The notes under the pieces: model-generated | Databases searched by the model: none | The model's input: the letters and a program-made list of their open reading frames with translations, nothing else | Told to the model about the DNA's origin: nothing | Shown here: piece by piece, positions 53,697 through 62,989 of the stretch | How the letters are laid out: every line of letters starts with the position of its first letter | Position numbering within the stretch: position 1 is the first letter of the stretch | Made by a program: the position numbers and the translations under genes | NCBI RefSeq assembly: GCF_014652355.1 | Contig: NZ_BMYQ01000008.1 | Coordinates: forward strand, 86,651-150,650 | Direction of reading: 5' to 3' | Source of the DNA: Gemmobacter lanyuensis | GTDB lineage: Bacteria; Pseudomonadota; Alphaproteobacteria; Rhodobacterales; Rhodobacteraceae | DNA length: 64,000 nucleotides

Positions 53697-55634
53697 ATGA
53701 GCCAGATTTCCCTGACTTTCCCCGATGGCAATAAGCGCGATTTCGCCGCGGGCGTGACCGCAGGCGAAGTGGCGGCGTCGATTTCGACCAGCCTCGCGAA
53801 AAAGGCCATTTCGGCGACGGTGAATGGCAAACACTGGGATCTGCAATGGCCGATCCAGGGCGACGCCACCATCGCCATCCACACGATGCAAGACGATGCC
53901 CAGGCGCTTGAACTCATCCGCCATGATCTCGCGCATATCATGGCGCGGGCGGTGCAAGAGATCTGGCCGGATGTGAAAGTGACCATCGGCCCGGTCCGTG
54001 ACTACGGCTGGTTCTACGATTTCGACCGCGCCGAACCCTTCACGCCCGAGGATATGGGCCAGATCGAAGCGCGGATGAAGCAGATCATCAATGCGCGCGA
54101 ACCTGTCAAAACCGAACTTTGGGAACGCGCACGGGCGGTGGAATACTACCGTGGGCGGGGCGAGCCTTTCAAACTCGAACTTCTGGACCGGATTCCCGAA
54201 GGCGAGGATATCCGCATGTACTGGCACGGCACCTGGCAGGATCTTTGCCGTGGGCCGCATCTGCAGCACACCGGCCAGGTCCCGGCCGATGCCTTCAAGC
54301 TGACCCATGTCGCAGGCGCTTATTGGCTGGGCGATGCGACGCGGCCCATGCTGCAGCGCATCTATGGCGTGGCCTTCAAGAACCGCGACGACCTGAAGGC
54401 GCATCTGACGATGCTGGAGGAAGCAGCCAAGCGCGACCACCGCAAGCTCGGCCGCGAAATGGATCTGTTCCACCTGCAGGAAGAGGCGCCGGGCATGGTG
54501 TTCTGGCACCCCAACGGCTGGACCGTATACCGCGCGCTGGAAGATTACATGCGCAAGCGCCTGCGCGAATATGACTACAAGGAAATCCGCACCCCGCAGG
54601 TGGTGGACCGCATCCTGTGGGAAAAATCCGGCCACTGGGAAGCCTATCGCGAAAACATGTTCATCGTCGAAGTGGACGAGGAAGGCGCCAAGGAAAAGCG
54701 GATCAACGCGCTCAAGCCCATGAACTGCCCTTGCCATGTGCAGGTCTACAATCAGGGTCTGAAATCCTACCGCGACCTGCCGCTGCGGCTGGCGGAATTC
54801 GGCGCCTGCCACCGCTATGAATCCTCGGGGTCGATGCATGGCCTCATGCGGGTGCGTGGCTTCGTGCAGGATGACGCGCATATCTTCTGCACCGAGGACC
54901 AGATCGAGCAGGAATGCGCGAGCTTCATCAGCCTTCTGTCCAGCGTCTACAAGGATCTCGGGTTCGAGAAATTCGACATCAAGCTGTCGACCCGCCCCGA
55001 TGTGCGCGTGGGCAGCGACGAGATCTGGGACAAGGCGGAGGGCGCGCTGCAAAAGGCCATCGAAGGTCTGGGCCTGCCCTATCAGATCAACCCCGGTGAC
55101 GGGGCCTTCTACGGGCCGAAGCTCGACTTCAAACTGACCGACGCCATCGGACGCGAATGGCAGTGCGGCACCTTCCAGGCGGACTTCAACCTGCCGGTGC
55201 GCCTGGGTGCGGAATATGTGGGCGAAGATGGGGCAAAGCACCGCCCCGTCATGCTGCACCGCGCCGTGCTCGGCAGCTTTGAACGCTTCATCGGCATCCT
55301 GATCGAAAACTATGCCGGCAAGCTGCCGTTCTGGCTGGCCCCGCGTCAGGTCGTGGTTGCTTCGATCGTGTCGGATGCCGATCCCTATGTTCTGGAAGTC
55401 ACTGATCTTCTGAAGAAAGCGGGAATTCGCGCCGAGGCGGATACCCGGAATGAGAAGATCAACTACAAGGTTCGCGAACATTCGGTGGGCAAGGTGCCGG
55501 TCATTCTGGCCATCGGGATGAAAGAGGTCGAAGAGCGGACCGTCTCGGTGCGTCGCCTTGGCGAAAACCGCACCGAAACGCAAAGTCTCGAGGCGATCCT
55601 GGCCGAGTTGTCGCACGCGGCACAGATGCCCTGA
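53697..55634 (+). CDS. thrS: threonine--tRNA ligase
   Basis: A 645-residue class II synthetase. The N-terminal TGS domain (1-60, [16 protein letters not shown]) and the editing domain with HIMARAV and the HxxxH-type metal segments are seen. The catalytic core has MNCPCH (motif with zinc-binding Cys), [17 protein letters not shown] (motif 2) and the anticodon domain at the C-terminus. The start ATG has GAGGAG about 11 bases upstream. It is monocistronic. Confidence 0.96.
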   Translation: MSQISLTFPDGNKRDFAAGVTAGEVAASISTSLAKKAISATVNGKHWDLQWPIQGDATIAIHTMQDDAQALELIRHDLAHIMARAVQEIWPDVKVTIGPVRDYGWFYDFDRAEPFTPEDMGQIEARMKQIINAREPVKTELWERARAVEYYRGRGEPFKLELLDRIPEGEDIRMYWHGTWQDLCRGPHLQHTGQVPADAFKLTHVAGAYWLGDATRPMLQRIYGVAFKNRDDLKAHLTMLEEAAKRDHRKLGREMDLFHLQEEAPGMVFWHPNGWTVYRALEDYMRKRLREYDYKEIRTPQVVDRILWEKSGHWEAYRENMFIVEVDEEGAKEKRINALKPMNCPCHVQVYNQGLKSYRDLPLRLAEFGACHRYESSGSMHGLMRVRGFVQDDAHIFCTEDQIEQECASFISLLSSVYKDLGFEKFDIKLSTRPDVRVGSDEIWDKAEGALQKAIEGLGLPYQINPGDGAFYGPKLDFKLTDAIGREWQCGTFQADFNLPVRLGAEYVGEDGAKHRPVMLHRAVLGSFERFIGILIENYAGKLPFWLAPRQVVVASIVSDADPYVLEVTDLLKKAGIRAEADTRNEKINYKVREHSVGKVPVILAIGMKEVEERTVSVRRLGENRTETQSLEAILAELSHAAQMP

Positions 55635-55854
55635 TTTCGGGCGTTTTCGGAAAAACTGTTGCGTTTTCAAATGGTTGAGCGGGAACCCCCTGCTCAACCA
55701 ATTTTCTTGCTTTTTGCCTGATCCGTGGCATCATTTCCGCGTGACGACAGACTTTCGCCCGCCTCCTGCCAGACCAGCAGCCGGAGCATTGGAAGACCTG
55801 GCTGCACGGCCCGCGGCAATCTCGCCCCGGGATGTCTGATGAAGGAGAGACGGA

Positions 55855-56061
55855 ATGCCGACCGGCACCGTGAAATGGTTCAACGCCACCAAGGGTTATG
55901 GGTTCATTGCGCCGGATGACGGCGGCAAGGACGTGTTCGTGCATATCTCGGCCGTGGAACGCGCCGGGCTGAAGGGCCTGAACGACAACCAGAAGATCGG
56001 CTACGAACTGCAGTCGGGCCGTGACGGCCGTGCCTCGGCCTCGGATCTGAAGCTGCTGTAA
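55855..56061 (+). CDS. cold-shock protein
   Basis: A 68-residue nucleic-acid-binding beta-barrel. KWFNATKGYGFIAPDDGG holds RNP1 (KGYGFIA) and KDVFVHIS holds RNP2. Proteins of this type act as RNA chaperones, and many are growth-phase rather than cold regulated. A leader of about 220 bases without another gene lies upstream, as is usual where the mRNA leader controls expression. AAGGAGAG lies 7 bases before the ATG. Confidence 0.93.
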   Translation: MPTGTVKWFNATKGYGFIAPDDGGKDVFVHISAVERAGLKGLNDNQKIGYELQSGRDGRASASDLKLL

Positions 56062-56083
56062 GCGGCGCCTGCCAGATCAGCTA

Positions 56084-56110
56084 TGCGGCCCCCGCTCGGG
56101 GGCCGTTTTC
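56084..56110 (+). terminator. rho-independent terminator of cold-shock gene
   Basis: CGGCCCCC (56086-56093), loop GCTC, GGGGGCCG (56098-56105), then TTTTC. It lies 25 bases after the stop and just past the stop of the convergent ArsC-like gene. Confidence 0.85.
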
Positions 56111-56118
56111 ATTTGGGA

Positions 56119-56445
56119 TCAGCCCAGAAGCGCGCTTTGCACCGCCGCATCCCAGCCCAGCCAGAAACGGCCATCCTGTTCGATCACCGGGCGTTTCATC
56201 ACCGTGGGTTGGGCGGCGATCTGCGCCTCGGGCTCGGATGCTTTCAGGAAATCGTTGAAGCCGCGATAGGTGGTCGAGCTGCGGTTGATCAGCCGATCCC
56301 CGAATTCAGTGACCAGCCGGGCGATCTCGGCCTCGGTCAGAGGGTCCTTGCGGATGTCGCGGAAGGTGACGGTCTGACCCGCCGCCTCAAGCGCCTTGAG
56401 CGCCTTCTTGCAGGTGTCGCAGGTGGGAATGCCGTAAAGGATCAT
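56119..56445 (-). CDS. ArsC/Spx family reductase-like protein
   Basis: A 108-residue thioredoxin-fold protein. The N-terminal YGIPTCDTCKKALKAL has a CxxC pair (Cys9, Cys12), as in the YffB/MgsR branch of the ArsC family. KRPVIEQDGRFWLGWD near the C-terminus is also typical. It may act in glutathione-dependent reduction; a role in arsenate resistance is not supported because no ars genes are near. Confidence 0.85.
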   Translation of the reverse strand: MILYGIPTCDTCKKALKALEAAGQTVTFRDIRKDPLTEAEIARLVTEFGDRLINRSSTTYRGFNDFLKASEPEAQIAAQPTVMKRPVIEQDGRFWLGWDAAVQSALLG

Positions 56446-56501
56446 GGTGCTGTCCTGACTTGCAGACCCCGGGGGGCCGGTTTCCCCCCGTCATAGGCCA
56501 G

Positions 56502-56903
56502 TCAGTTCGCCAGGCCAAGCGCGCGCGTGACCCAGACGCCTGCCCAGACCGACACGGCCGTAAGGATCGTGCCCCAGGTGACATCGGTCAGCACCATGGT
56601 CCAATGCCAGTCGCGCATCACGGCGTAAGAGGTGAATTCATAGGTGCCATAGGCCATGAAGCCCACCACCGCCGCGGGCAGCCAGACCGGCGCGCCGGTG
56701 CGGATGGCGGGAAGGGACACCAGATAGACCAGCCCCGCCACATAGGCCGCATAGAACAGCGCCGCCGGCACGATCCGCACCGTTTCGGCCAGTTGGTCCT
56801 GCAGGTGGCGGCTGAACAAGGGATACATCACCAGACGCAGCATGATCGCGTCCAGCAGCAGGAAGATGGTGGCTGTCACAAGGTAGAGGCTGGCAATCTG
56901 CAT
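56502..56903 (-). CDS. DUF2177 family membrane protein
   Basis: A 133-residue protein with four membrane helices (about 4-26, 42-64, 72-90 and 105-127). LYLVTATIFLLLDAIML opens the first, and GTYEFTSYAVMRDW is the conserved segment of DUF2177. Its function is unknown. It lies between the ArsC-like gene and thyX on the same strand, with a hairpin separating it from thyX. Confidence 0.82.
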   Translation of the reverse strand: MQIASLYLVTATIFLLLDAIMLRLVMYPLFSRHLQDQLAETVRIVPAALFYAAYVAGLVYLVSLPAIRTGAPVWLPAAVVGFMAYGTYEFTSYAVMRDWHWTMVLTDVTWGTILTAVSVWAGVWVTRALGLAN

Positions 56904-56973
56904 GATCTGCTCCGTTTCAGGAACGGTTTAGCGCGGATCCTGCGTCCGACCAGTGCCGGGCGGACGGAAAGCG

Positions 56974-56996
56974 GCGGTGGCGCGTCACGCCACCGC
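56974..56996 (-). terminator. hairpin after thyX
   Basis: GCGGTGGCG (56974-56982) and CGCCACCGC (56988-56996) form a perfect 9-bp stem with a 5-base loop, 14 bases past the thyX stop. There is no T-run on the minus strand, so termination strength is uncertain. Confidence 0.5.
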
Positions 56997-57010
56997 GATT
57001 TGGGCGGGAA

Positions 57011-57916
57011 TCAGCCCCAGACCTCGGTGAATTCGCGCCACTCGCCCTTGCTCATGCCGCTGTCTTCCTGGGTGACGGTCTCGCCCGCAAGACGGCGTTT
57101 CAGAACGGCGATGGCCTTGCCCGAAAGGGTGATCCCGCCCATGCGGTAATCTTCGAAGGCACCAAAGGCAACCGGCACCCAATCGGCGACCATGCGGGCG
57201 ATCGCCTCGGCATAGACCCGGATTTCGTACTGGGCATGCGGGTCGGCGCGCAGGCGCAGGAAGTGGAAGAGGTTGTGAAGGTCCACCTTCCAATACCATT
57301 GCGTATAGATATTGGCGGGCAGGTTCATCCGCGCGAGTTCACGCGCCAGCCCCTGCTGACCGTCTTGCGAGAGCATTTCCTCATAATGGTCATAGGTGCG
57401 GGCGGCATCGGATTTCAGGATTTCCAGCACGCGCGCCGCCTCGGCCCCTTCCAGCACCGCGCCGCGGCCCTGGTTGTTCACCGTCGATTGCGCCGCAAGA
57501 TGCTGGGGTTCGGGGATGTAGAATTCCCGATCCATGATCGAATAGCGGGCGCTGTATTCGTTGACGTTGGCGGTGCGGTGGCGGATCCACTGCCGCGCCA
57601 CGAAGATCGGCAGCTTCACATGCAGCTTGAGTTCGCACATCTCGAACGGCGTCGAGTGCCAGTGCCGCATGAGATAGCGGATCAGGCCCGAATCGTCGTT
57701 CACCTTCTTGGTGCCCGCGCCATAGCTGACCCTTGCGGCCTGCACGATGGCGGCATCATTGCCCATATAGTCGATCACGCGGACAAAGCCGTGATCCAGC
57801 ACCGGCGCGGCCTTGTAGAGATGCGCTTCCATCCCCTCGGACACAGCGCGCAGCGTGGGCCGCGGGGTGGCGCGAAGGGCGTCGATCTCGGCAAGCTGCT
57901 CGGGCGTCAGGGGCAT
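57011..57916 (-). CDS. thyX: FAD-dependent thymidylate synthase
   Basis: A 301-residue flavin-dependent enzyme making dTMP from dUMP. The ThyX motif reads [13 protein letters not shown] (family RHRxxSxNExSxR), with Asn in place of the first Ser. The ATG at 57916 begins [21 protein letters not shown]; an upstream in-frame start at 58156 would add 80 residues with no family match. ThyX and the absence of a nearby thyA fit many Rhodobacterales. It is divergent from the surface lipoprotein gene. Confidence 0.94.
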   Translation of the reverse strand: MPLTPEQLAEIDALRATPRPTLRAVSEGMEAHLYKAAPVLDHGFVRVIDYMGNDAAIVQAARVSYGAGTKKVNDDSGLIRYLMRHWHSTPFEMCELKLHVKLPIFVARQWIRHRTANVNEYSARYSIMDREFYIPEPQHLAAQSTVNNQGRGAVLEGAEAARVLEILKSDAARTYDHYEEMLSQDGQQGLARELARMNLPANIYTQWYWKVDLHNLFHFLRLRADPHAQYEIRVYAEAIARMVADWVPVAFGAFEDYRMGGITLSGKAIAVLKRRLAGETVTQEDSGMSKGEWREFTEVWG

Positions 57917-58154
57917 GTCAGGTCTCCGGCTGGTCGGGTCGTGGGGGCGCGAGGCAGGCGGCACGGGCAGGCTGACCGGGCACCCCACCCTACCCCGGTC
58001 AAAAGCCACGGAATGCGCCAAAACGCAAGCATGCAGGTCGCCGCAGGGCCGCAAGGACACGTCCTGCACGAAATCCACGCGGGCCACGTTGACTTGCGTC
58101 AGGTGGTCAAACATTCTGCGGGGCAAAAATGCGTAGCGGATGACGGGCAGTGAC

Positions 58155-59096
58155 ATGGATTACAGATTGACCTTGGCAGCGGTGCTGCTTCTGGCGGCAT
58201 GCGGTGGCAGCCCCTTCCCCGATGCAACGGGTGGCGATGACGGCGAAGGTGATGGCGACAGCGAAACCGTCACTGTGCCGGAATCGCTCGCCGTGAATGT
58301 CACGGCAGCGCGCTATGACGCCACCTCGGACAGCCTGCGCCTGTCGATCGCGGGGCTTGATTCGTCGCCTGCGCTGGTGACCTATCAGCGGAATGCCGAT
58401 CTGGACGTCGGGGGCTACCGCGCCTATTCGATCCAGGAAGATCCGCTGGACCGCATGTTTGTGGCGCTGGCCCGCGAAAGCCGCGACGGCGCGACCCGCG
58501 CCGTGGCCGTGGCCGATGGTGGGCAGTTCGGCCATTACTTTGGCGGCGGCAGCTTTGAACGCGACGGGAATTTCGACCGCCCCCCGATCAGCGCTGCCAC
58601 GGGCAGCGGTCAGGTCACCTACGCCGGAACCTATGCGGCACTGCAAAACATTCCGGCCGCGGGCAACCCCGATGTGCTGACACCGCCCGCAGGAACCGCG
58701 GATGAGCTTTTGCCCAACCAGCCGCGTCAGGTGCGCGGGAACATCCTGCTGAACGCCAACTTCTCGGACGATCAGGTCAACGGGGTGGTCTACAACCGCG
58801 TGGTCGTGAACGAAGGCACCAGCCTGCCCCAGGTGATTCTGGCCCCGACCGAGATTGCGGAGAACGGCACCTTCACGGGCAGCGCGGAAAATCCCGAGGG
58901 CGACAATGTCGATGCGATCACCGGTAATTACGGCGGGATCTTCGGCGGAAGCGATTCCTCCAGCGTGGCCGGCGTCGTGCATCTTGAGACGTTCAACGAC
59001 GATATCGACCTGGAACAGGAACATGGTGTTTTCGTGCTGACCCAGTGCGGCCAGCCGGGTGATGCCGCGATTTGCGACACGGTCGAGCCAAACTGA
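58155..59096 (+). CDS. putative Slam-dependent surface lipoprotein (TbpB-like fold)
   Basis: A 313-residue lipoprotein. The signal [18 protein letters not shown] has the lipobox LAAC with Cys16. An acidic Gly/Asp linker (about 20-40) is followed by beta-rich sequence. The C-terminal part (about 225-280), with [13 protein letters not shown] and [21 protein letters not shown], matches the last strands of TbpB/transferrin-binding-like barrels (FxGxA...GxFxG...AG). Two late cysteines in [12 protein letters not shown] may pair. The Slam-like gene starts 5 bases after its stop, which supports surface export. The ligand is unknown. ATG at 58140 is an alternative start. Confidence 0.75.
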   Translation: MDYRLTLAAVLLLAACGGSPFPDATGGDDGEGDGDSETVTVPESLAVNVTAARYDATSDSLRLSIAGLDSSPALVTYQRNADLDVGGYRAYSIQEDPLDRMFVALARESRDGATRAVAVADGGQFGHYFGGGSFERDGNFDRPPISAATGSGQVTYAGTYAALQNIPAAGNPDVLTPPAGTADELLPNQPRQVRGNILLNANFSDDQVNGVVYNRVVVNEGTSLPQVILAPTEIAENGTFTGSAENPEGDNVDAITGNYGGIFGGSDSSSVAGVVHLETFNDDIDLEQEHGVFVLTQCGQPGDAAICDTVEPN

Positions 59097-59101
59097 GCGG
59101 G

Positions 59102-60475
59102 ATGCGCCGGATCCGGGCACCCTGGGTGGCGGCGCTGGCGCTTTTGGCTGCCCTGCCCGCCACCGCCGATGACGTGGCGGTCGCCGTGCCCGACCTGCGC
59201 GCAGCGATCCTGCGCGCCTATCAGCAGGGCCAGCTTGCGACAGCTGATGCCCTGACCGCGCGCCTGCTGGGCGCGCGTCCAGAGGATCCTCTGGGCCTTC
59301 AGGTCAGCGCCCTGATTGCCCGCGACAGGGGGCAGTTGCCGCAGGCCCGCGCAGCGGTCCGCGCCGCCTTTGCCGCCGCTCAAAGCGACCGCCAGCGGCA
59401 TGAGGCCGCCCGCCTTGCCGCCGAAATTGCGGCTGCAGAGGGACGCGACCTTGCCCTGCGCTACTGGCTCCGGCAGGCGGGTTCCGCGGCCCCGACGCCA
59501 GCGGAACGGCAGGCGGCGGCGGCTGCCCTGCGCCAACTGCGCGAGATGTCTGCCTGGGAAGGCCGCCTGCAGTTTTCTTTGTCACCGTCCAACAACGTGA
59601 ACGGCGGGTCCGACAGCCCCTTCAACCTGATCGACGGCCGCCCCGAAATCGGCATGCTGAGCGAGGATGCCCAGGCGCTGGAAGGCGTGATTGCCACACT
59701 GCAGGCCGATGGCAGCCTCCGCCTTGCCCGCAGCACTACGACCGAAACCCGCTTGACCTTCGGGCTGGATGCCAAGCGCGTCCGCATGTCGGATGCCGCG
59801 CGCGACCGGGCCGAAACGCTGACCGATGGCGATCTTGCGGAAACGACGCTCAGCCTGGGGCTGGACCACAGCCTCGCCACGGCCCGGCCCGGCGGGGTCT
59901 GGCGGCTAAACGGGGCGCTTGGGCTTGGGGAAAGCGGCGACAGCGGCAACCGCAGTGCAAGCATCGGCCTTGCCCGCGAACAGAAGCTTGACGGGCGCAA
60001 TACGCTCGGCCTCGCGCTGGACTGGACGGTCGAGCGCCCGACCTCGGCCGGGGGGCGCGAACAGCGCCGCCCGCAGATCACGGCCAGCTGGCAGGGGCTG
60101 CGCCCCGGCGGCACCCGGCTGGGCCTGTCGTTTTCGGCCTATGCGGTTGAGACGAGCAGCGGCCAGCGCCGCCGCCACGGCGCGATGGTGCAGGCCAGCC
60201 TTGCCCCCGCGCGGGCTTTGGGCCCGGTCACGCTCAGCACCGCGGTGGGGGCAAGCTTTGCCTTCTACCCGGATTTCCGCGTCGGCATCATCGTGCCAGA
60301 AGGCGGGCGGCAGGACGAAACCGTCTTTGCCCAGATTTCGGCGGTGCCGACCGATGTGAACTGGGCCGGGTTCGCCCCGCAGGTCACGCTGCGCGCCAGC
60401 CGGACCGACAGCAATATCTCGGCCTTCGATTCGCATCAGATCGGCGTGGTCTTCGGGGTGAAGTCGCTGTTCTGA
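59102..60475 (+). CDS. Slam-like outer-membrane surface lipoprotein assembly modifier
   Basis: A 457-residue outer-membrane protein. A signal peptide ends ATA before DD (about residue 22). The N-terminal periplasmic part (about 25-150) is helical and TPR-like, with repeated Ala/Leu/Arg helices such as ADALTARLLGARPEDP. The rest (about 150-457) is a beta-barrel: LQFSLSPSNNVNGGS is the DUF560-type first strand, alternating patterns follow, and the chain ends in Phe, the BAM recognition signal. Slam proteins move lipoproteins to the cell surface. It is 5 bases after the lipoprotein stop, so the two are co-translated partners. Confidence 0.75.
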   Translation: MRRIRAPWVAALALLAALPATADDVAVAVPDLRAAILRAYQQGQLATADALTARLLGARPEDPLGLQVSALIARDRGQLPQARAAVRAAFAAAQSDRQRHEAARLAAEIAAAEGRDLALRYWLRQAGSAAPTPAERQAAAAALRQLREMSAWEGRLQFSLSPSNNVNGGSDSPFNLIDGRPEIGMLSEDAQALEGVIATLQADGSLRLARSTTTETRLTFGLDAKRVRMSDAARDRAETLTDGDLAETTLSLGLDHSLATARPGGVWRLNGALGLGESGDSGNRSASIGLAREQKLDGRNTLGLALDWTVERPTSAGGREQRRPQITASWQGLRPGGTRLGLSFSAYAVETSSGQRRRHGAMVQASLAPARALGPVTLSTAVGASFAFYPDFRVGIIVPEGGRQDETVFAQISAVPTDVNWAGFAPQVTLRASRTDSNISAFDSHQIGVVFGVKSLF

Positions 60476-60536
60476 TCGTGGGGGTGGCATCGGCGGCCAT
60501 ATCCCCTATCTTGCGGGCAGATCAAAGGAGACACCG

Positions 60537-60965
60537 ATGACAATCCGCTATCTGCACACCATGGTCCGGGTTCTGGACCTTGAGAAATCCATCGCGTTCT
60601 TCCGCCTGCTGGGGCTTGAGGAAACCCGGCGGCATGACAGCGAAGGCGGGCGCTTCACGCTGGTCTTCATGGCGCCCCCCGGCCAGCCCGATTGCCCTGT
60701 CGAACTGACCTACAACTGGGATGGCGACAGCGGCCTGCCTTCGGACAGCCGCCATTTCGGGCATCTCGCCTATGAGGTGGACGACATCTATGCCACCTGC
60801 GCGCATCTGCAGGCCAATGGCGTGCTGATCAACCGCCCGCCGCGCGATGGCCATATGGCCTTTGTCCGTTCGCCCGACAATGTCTCGGTCGAGCTGCTGC
60901 AGAAGGGGGCGGCGCTGGCCCCGGCGGAACCCTGGGCTTCGATGCCGAACACCGGCCATTGGTAA
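60537..60965 (+). CDS. lactoylglutathione lyase family protein (VOC)
   Basis: A 142-residue VOC metalloenzyme. IRYLHTMVRVLDLEKSIAFF (about 3-22) starts the first beta-alpha-beta-beta-beta unit, with metal ligand His7. Second-module residues include FGHLAYEVDDI with a His and the Glu in VSVELLQ. This matches glyoxalase I, which converts the methylglyoxal-glutathione hemithioacetal to lactoylglutathione. The sequence is slightly divergent from GloA, so a related substrate is possible. AAAGGAG lies upstream of the ATG. Confidence 0.87.
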   Translation: MTIRYLHTMVRVLDLEKSIAFFRLLGLEETRRHDSEGGRFTLVFMAPPGQPDCPVELTYNWDGDSGLPSDSRHFGHLAYEVDDIYATCAHLQANGVLINRPPRDGHMAFVRSPDNVSVELLQKGAALAPAEPWASMPNTGHW

Positions 60966-61034
60966 GGCCGGAAGGCGCGCCCGGGCCTGCAAGCCCCCTT
61001 GTCTTGCGGGCCCGGGCGCGGCAGGACTGACGGC

Positions 61035-62780
61035 ATGAGCCAAAGATCCTTCCTGAATGTCGAGGCGTCGCTGACAGGGCGGCGCTGGTTGGGCCCCGCG
61101 CCCGAGGCCGCGCGTCTAGCCGAGGCGATGATGCAGGCCACGCGCCTGCCGCTTGCGCTCTGCGCCGTGCTGGTGCAGCGCGGGATCAGCCCGCAGGATG
61201 CGGCGAGCTATCTGGCCCCTGCCCTGCGGGATCTGCTGCCCGACCCGCTGTCACTGCGCGACATGGGACCTGCGACGGACCGCTTTCTTCTGGCGGTGCG
61301 GCGCAAGGAACGTATCGCCATCTTCGCCGATTACGATGTGGATGGCGGGTCTTCGGCGGCGCTGCTCCTTGTCTGGCTGCGGGCGATGGGGCACGCGGCA
61401 ACGCTCTATATCCCCGACCGGATCGATGAGGGCTATGGCCCGAACGTGCCCGCCATGCAGGCTCTGGCGGCCGCGCATGACCTGATCGTCTGTGTCGATT
61501 GCGGCACGCTCAGCCATGAACCCATTGCCGCCGCTGCGGGGGCCGATGTCATTGTGCTGGATCACCACCTTGGGGGCGAAGTTCTGCCCCCCGCGCTGGC
61601 CGTGGTGAACCCCAACCGCCAGGATGAAGACGGGGCACTGGCGCATCTTTGCGCGGCTTCGGTCGTGTTCCTGATGCTGGTCGAAGCCAATCGCCGCCTG
61701 CGGCAGGACGGCGTTCAAGGCCCCGATCTGATGGCGATGCTCGATCTGGTGGCGCTGGCCACCGTGGCCGATGTGGCACCGCTGGTCGGCGTGAACCGCG
61801 CCTTCGTGCGGCAGGGCCTCCGCGTCATGGCGCGGCGCGACCGGGTGGGACTGCGCGCGCTGGCCGATGTAGCGCGCATGGATCAGGCGCCCACCCCCTA
61901 TGCGCTGGGGTTTCTGCTGGGGCCGCGGGTCAACGCGGGCGGGCGCATCGGGCAGGCCGATCTGGGCGCCCGGCTTCTCGCGACGCAGAACGAGGCCGAG
62001 GCCGCAGCCCTGGCCGAACGGCTGGATCAGCTGAACACCGAACGTCGCGAGATCGAAGCCGCGGTCCGCGCCGCAGCCCTGGCGCAGGCCGAAGCGCGGG
62101 GGACGGACGGGCCGCTGGTCTGGGCGGCAGGCGAAGGTTGGCACCCTGGCGTGGTGGGCATTGTTGCCGCGCGGCTGAAAGAGGCCACCAATCGCCCCGC
62201 CGTGGTCATCGGGCTGGAAAACGGCATCGGCAAAGGCTCGGCCCGGTCGGTTTCGGGCGTGGATCTGGGGGCGGCGGTGCAGCGCGTCGCGGCCGAAGGG
62301 CTGCTTCTGAAGGGCGGCGGGCACAAGATGGCCGCGGGCCTCACGATCGAGGAGGCGCAGATTCCCACCGCCATGGCGCGTCTGGGCGAGCTGCTGGCGC
62401 GGCAGGGCGCCGGGGCGGGCGGCCCGGCGGATCTGCATCTGGACGGGCTTCTCGCACCTGCCGGGGCGACGATGGATCTGGTGGAGCAGCTGGAATCAGC
62501 GGGGCCTTACGGTGCCTCTTCGCCCGCGCCGCGCTTTGCCTTTGCCAGCGTGGCGGTGCAGGCCCGCCGGATCGGGGAAAGCCATCTGCGGCTGACCTTC
62601 GGCGACGGCATGGGCGCGAAACTCGACGCAGTGGCCTTTGGCGCCTTCGATGGCCCCCTTGGCCCGGCGCTCGAAAACCCCGGTCATCAGCGGTTCCATC
62701 TGGCCGGAAAGCTGGAGCTGAACACCTATGGCGGACGGACAAAAGTGCAGCTGCGGCTTGAAGATGCAGCTTTTGCATAA
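61035..62780 (+). CDS. recJ: single-stranded-DNA-specific exonuclease RecJ
   Basis: A 581-residue 5'-3' exonuclease acting in recombination and mismatch repair. DHH-family metal sites are visible as FADYDVDGGSSAA, VDCGTLSHEP and VLDHHLGG; DHHA1-type residues GGGHKMAAG lie near 430. The C-terminal OB-like part (about 465-575) is present. ATG at 61035 is chosen by family N-terminus MSQRSFLNVEASLTGRRW. The 3' end of the coding sequence forms the left half of its terminator. Confidence 0.95.
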   Translation: MSQRSFLNVEASLTGRRWLGPAPEAARLAEAMMQATRLPLALCAVLVQRGISPQDAASYLAPALRDLLPDPLSLRDMGPATDRFLLAVRRKERIAIFADYDVDGGSSAALLLVWLRAMGHAATLYIPDRIDEGYGPNVPAMQALAAAHDLIVCVDCGTLSHEPIAAAAGADVIVLDHHLGGEVLPPALAVVNPNRQDEDGALAHLCAASVVFLMLVEANRRLRQDGVQGPDLMAMLDLVALATVADVAPLVGVNRAFVRQGLRVMARRDRVGLRALADVARMDQAPTPYALGFLLGPRVNAGGRIGQADLGARLLATQNEAEAAALAERLDQLNTERREIEAAVRAAALAQAEARGTDGPLVWAAGEGWHPGVVGIVAARLKEATNRPAVVIGLENGIGKGSARSVSGVDLGAAVQRVAAEGLLLKGGGHKMAAGLTIEEAQIPTAMARLGELLARQGAGAGGPADLHLDGLLAPAGATMDLVEQLESAGPYGASSPAPRFAFASVAVQARRIGESHLRLTFGDGMGAKLDAVAFGAFDGPLGPALENPGHQRFHLAGKLELNTYGGRTKVQLRLEDAAFA

Positions 62781-62791
62781 GCTGCATTTTT
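62764..62791 (+). terminator. rho-independent terminator overlapping recJ 3' end
   Basis: ATGCAGCTT (62764-62772) and AAGCTGCAT (62779-62787) form a perfect 9-bp stem, followed by TTTT. The first arm encodes the last RecJ residues and the stop lies in the loop and second arm. Confidence 0.85.
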
Positions 62792-62795
62792 CCTC

Positions 62796-62824
62796 TTGCG
62801 CGCCCTGAACACTGCCGCTAGAAA
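62796..62824 (+). promoter_or_regulatory. candidate tRNA-Glu promoter
   Basis: TTGCGC (62796-62801), a 17-base spacer and TAGAAA (62819-62824) lie just after the recJ terminator and 17 bases before the tRNA 5' end. TTGCGC-type -35 boxes are common at stable RNA promoters in Rhodobacter relatives. Confidence 0.45.
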
Positions 62825-62840
62825 CCGCCTCACCAACCGC

Positions 62841-62915
62841 GGCCCGTTCGTCTATCGGTTAGGACACCAGGTTTTCAACCTGGGAAGAGGGGTTCGACTC
62901 CCCTACGGGCTGCCA
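62841..62915 (+). tRNA. tRNA-Glu (anticodon UUC)
   Basis: A complete cloverleaf of 75 bases. The acceptor GGCCCGT (62841-62847) pairs with ACGGGCT (62905-62911). The anticodon stem CCAGG/CCTGG encloses TTTTCAA with anticodon TTC, and the T arm is AGGGG-TTCGACT-CCCCT. The discriminator is G and CCA is encoded (62913-62915). A nearby candidate promoter and the recJ terminator make it an independent unit. Confidence 0.95.
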
Positions 62916-62989
62916 CGGTTCTTCCCTAAAATCGCGATGTTAAATCAAGGCTTATCATCCTTGAATCTGCTACGGTTTTGGCAGGCAGG

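Noticed and set aside
53589..55697. Very long minus-strand open frame (about 700 codons) opposite thrS
   Set aside because: It mirrors thrS codon bias at high GC. The translation is rich in His, Gln, Arg and Gly without any domain, while thrS on the plus strand has all synthetase motifs.
57917..58156. 80-codon N-terminal extension of ThyX
   Set aside because: The added sequence has no ThyX similarity, and the ATG at 57916 gives the normal N-terminus; the segment is the divergent promoter region.
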